From contig NZ_JAHLDV010000009.1 of NCBI RefSeq assembly GCF_018861865.1, positions 44,875 to 108,874 of the forward strand: DNA of 64,000 bases. Reading direction: 5' to 3'. Positions 62,090 through 64,000 of the stretch are shown here, piece by piece; the stretch's first letter is position 1, and each line of letters opens with the position of its first letter. This DNA is from Clostridium frigoris (GTDB lineage: Bacteria; Bacillota; Clostridia; Clostridiales; Clostridiaceae). Made by a program: the position numbers and the translations under genes. A model generated the notes under the pieces. That model saw nothing but the letters and a program-made list of their open reading frames with translations, was not told where the DNA came from and did not search any database.

Positions 62090-63850
62090 ATGAAAAAAAC
62101 TAAAATGATTTGTACAGTAGGACCAGCTAGTGGAAGTGTTGAAACTATAAAGGATTTAATAAATGCAGGAATGGACGCTTCAAGACATAATTTTTCACAT
62201 GGTGATCATCAAGAACATAAAGAAAGAATTGATAGAGTAAAACAAGTTAGAAAAGAAATGAATAGACATATCGCTATAATACTTGATACTAAAGGACCAG
62301 AAATAAGAACAGGAAATTTTTCAGCTGGTAAAGTTGAATTACAAGAAGGATCTAAATTCACTGTTGTTTGTGGTGAGGAAGTTATCGGAGATGAAACTAT
62401 ATGCTCTGTAACTTATGAAGAATTATATAAAGATGTTAAAGCTGGCGATACTATATTAATAGATGATGGTTTAGTTGCATTAACAGTAGAAAGCGTTGAA
62501 GGCAAAAAAGTACATTGCGTAGTTGCAAATACTGGTATGGTAGGAAATCATAAGGGCGTTAATGTTCCTGGAGTTGCAATAAATCTTCCTGCACTTACAG
62601 CAAGAGATATTAACGATTTGAAATTTGGATGTGAAGTAGGCGTTGATTTTATTGCAGCATCATTCGTAAGAAAAGCATCAGATGTACTTCATATAAGACG
62701 TGTTCTTAATGAAAATGGTGGAGAAAAAATACAAATAATTTCTAAGGTTGAGAGTCAAGAAGGTGTTGATAACATTGATGATATTATTAAATTATCTGAT
62801 GCTGTCATGGTTGCCAGAGGAGATTTAGGAGTTGAAATTCCAACAGAGGATGTTCCAATAGTTCAAAAAATGATGATAGCAAAATGTAATGCTGCAGGTA
62901 AAGCAGTTATAACAGCTACTCAAATGTTAGATTCTATGATCAGAAACCCAAGACCAACTAGAGCAGAATCTTCAGATGTTGCAAATGCAATATTTGATGG
63001 TACAGATGGTATAATGCTTAGTGGTGAAACTGCTAATGGTAAATACCCAGTTGAAGCAGCTACTATAATGGCTAAAATAGCACAAACTGCTGAAAAGGCT
63101 CTTAATTATAAAGAAAACTTAAAGAATAAGAGAGATTTTCATATTCCTAATGTACCAAATGCTATTAGTTTAGCTACTTGTACTACAGCTATGGAATTAA
63201 ACGCTGCAGCTATTATTACTGCAACTCAAAGTGGTAATACAGCAAGAAAGGTATCAGCTTATAGACCAGAATGTCCAGTTATTGCGGTTACTCCTTATGA
63301 AGTAGTAGCTAGAAGTTTAGCATTAAATTGGGGCGTTGTTTCAGTATGTGCTGATAAAATAGAATCTACAGATAAACTTATAGAAAATTCTGTAGCTATT
63401 GCATTAAAAGCAGGATATGTACAAAAAGGTGATTTAGTAGTTATTGCTGCTGGAATTCCAGCCAATTTTGTAGGTAGCACAAACATGATGAAAGTTCATA
63501 TTGTTGGTGATATATTACTTCAAGGTAAAGGAAACATAAGCGCATCAGCTTGTGGAACAGCTTGCTTTGCTCAAAATGCAAAAGAAGCAAATGAAACTAT
63601 GCATGATGGCGATATTTTAGTAGTAAAAACATTAACTAAAGAATATACTAATTTATTAGATAGAGTTTCAGGAATTATTGTTGAAGAAGATGCAACAAGA
63701 TCAGATGTTGTTGTTGAAGGTACTTCAAAAGCAGTTCCAATAATATACAATGCAGCAGGAGCAGTAGATATAATTAAAACTGGATCTTTTATAACAATGG
63801 ATGCAGCTAGAGGTATTGTGTATAGTGGTAGGGCTAATGTAAAGAACTAA
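62090..63850 (+). CDS. pyk: Pyruvate kinase with C-terminal PEP-utilizer-like domain
   Basis: This 586-residue enzyme converts PEP and ADP to pyruvate and ATP. The barrel carries MKKTKMICTVGPAS, GMDASRHNFSHG, KGPEIRTG, the catalytic ISKVESQEG and MVARGDLGVEIP, ATQMLDSM (in TATQMLDSMIRNPRPTRAE), and SGETANGKYPVEA. Beyond about residue 475 it has the extra PEP-mobilising domain seen in Bacillus pyruvate kinase (ACGTACFAQNAKEAN..., ends with FITMDAARG IVYSGRA region). ATG follows AGAGGAG. Terminator follows. Confidence 0.96.
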   Translation: MKKTKMICTVGPASGSVETIKDLINAGMDASRHNFSHGDHQEHKERIDRVKQVRKEMNRHIAIILDTKGPEIRTGNFSAGKVELQEGSKFTVVCGEEVIGDETICSVTYEELYKDVKAGDTILIDDGLVALTVESVEGKKVHCVVANTGMVGNHKGVNVPGVAINLPALTARDINDLKFGCEVGVDFIAASFVRKASDVLHIRRVLNENGGEKIQIISKVESQEGVDNIDDIIKLSDAVMVARGDLGVEIPTEDVPIVQKMMIAKCNAAGKAVITATQMLDSMIRNPRPTRAESSDVANAIFDGTDGIMLSGETANGKYPVEAATIMAKIAQTAEKALNYKENLKNKRDFHIPNVPNAISLATCTTAMELNAAAIITATQSGNTARKVSAYRPECPVIAVTPYEVVARSLALNWGVVSVCADKIESTDKLIENSVAIALKAGYVQKGDLVVIAAGIPANFVGSTNMMKVHIVGDILLQGKGNISASACGTACFAQNAKEANETMHDGDILVVKTLTKEYTNLLDRVSGIIVEEDATRSDVVVEGTSKAVPIIYNAAGAVDIIKTGSFITMDAARGIVYSGRANVKN

Positions 63851-63860
63851 AAAAGCTTTT

Positions 63861-63891
63861 AGGATTGTCATATATTTGGCAATCCTTTTTT
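63861..63891 (+). terminator. Terminator of pyk
   Basis: AGGATTGTCA pairs with TGGCAATCCT (one G-U) around a short AT loop, followed by a T-run. The candidate intron begins directly after it. Confidence 0.88.
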
Positions 63892-64000
63892 GTACGTCCA
63901 GCATGTTAGCTGAGCCGATAGGCTGAAAGAAGCCTATGTCGCCTAACCAACGGGAAGACAACCTGAGAGCAAGGGATTTACTGGCAACGGTAGGGTCTGA
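63892..64000 (+). mobile_element. Candidate 5' end of a group II intron (cut by window)
   Basis: Immediately after the pyk terminator T-run, composition changes to GC-richer, structured DNA beginning GTACGTCCAGCATG. It has the hairpin GATAGGCTGAAAGAAGCCTA (nearly GATAGGC...GCCTATG), then GAGAGCAAGGG and ending GGTAGGGTCTGA. These resemble group II intron 5' ends and domain I (GUGYG-like start, GGGUCUGA). Insertion just after a terminator is typical of class C introns. Only 109 bases are visible, no reverse transcriptase can be seen, and a different structured RNA is possible. Confidence 0.42.

Overview
The window is low-GC, AT-rich Firmicute DNA with dense, well-spaced genes, strong AGGAGG-type ribosome binding sites, frequent TTG/GTG starts and many rho-independent terminators. 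Gene content and order (acpS-lipoprotein-alr-mazEF; ftsEX-ctp-minJ-like-uvrB-uvrA; FHA-ftsW-pbpA-uvrC-murB; rapZ-yvcK-whiA; dnaE-pfkA-pyk) fit a Clostridium sensu stricto chromosome. The species cannot be named from the sequence alone. No rRNA, tRNA or CRISPR array was seen.

Region 1 (1-5.3 kb, minus strand) holds osmolyte transport: the start of one OpuC/Bus-type ABC operon, a complete second one (CBS-domain ATPase plus permease/substrate-binding fusion), a BusR-like GntR/RCK_C regulator and an ArsB/SLC13-like permease. Region 2 (5.5-15.6 kb) is mixed accessory and housekeeping DNA: a secreted His-tailed protein, mgtE, galE, a guanidine-I riboswitch with its Gdx exporter, a nitroreductase, a membrane MutS homologue, a kinase-like protein and a DUF441 protein. 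A family of TCTCC/ACTTGAAAGGAG inverted-repeat elements sits just behind several of these genes.

Region 3 (15.7-21.8 kb) is a tandem duplication of a complete osmolyte ABC operon at a constant 3093-bp offset. The first ATPase copy carries a nonsense codon and an altered H-loop, and the substrate-binding domains have diverged much more than the permease domains. Region 4 (21.8-31 kb) has an HxlR regulator facing an iron-sulfur flavoprotein gene across palindromic sites, a 7TM-DISM/GAF/GGDEF diguanylate cyclase with a ten-G tract in front of its start codon, an insertion sequence with terminal inverted repeats and an 8-bp target duplication beside that tract, a Cof phosphatase, a cell-wall amidase and small unknown genes.

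Region 5 (31-64 kb) is core chromosome on the plus strand: acyl-carrier-protein activation, alanine racemase, MazEF, FtsEX, a CtpB-type protease, a MinJ-like protein, an Amj-type lipid II flippase, UvrB/UvrA behind a LexA-type box, FHA/FtsW/PBP, UvrC, MurB, RapZ/YvcK/WhiA, a YtoI-like protein, DnaE, PfkA and Pyk. The last 109 bases, directly after the pyk terminator, look like the 5' end of a group II intron cut off by the window edge.

The most connected hypothesis is an osmotic-stress regulon. A probable c-di-AMP-responsive repressor lies beside four Opu-type operons, two of which have GTAACAAC/GTTGTTAC operators at the promoter and two of which have a related GTTGTTAG/CTAACAA arrangement.
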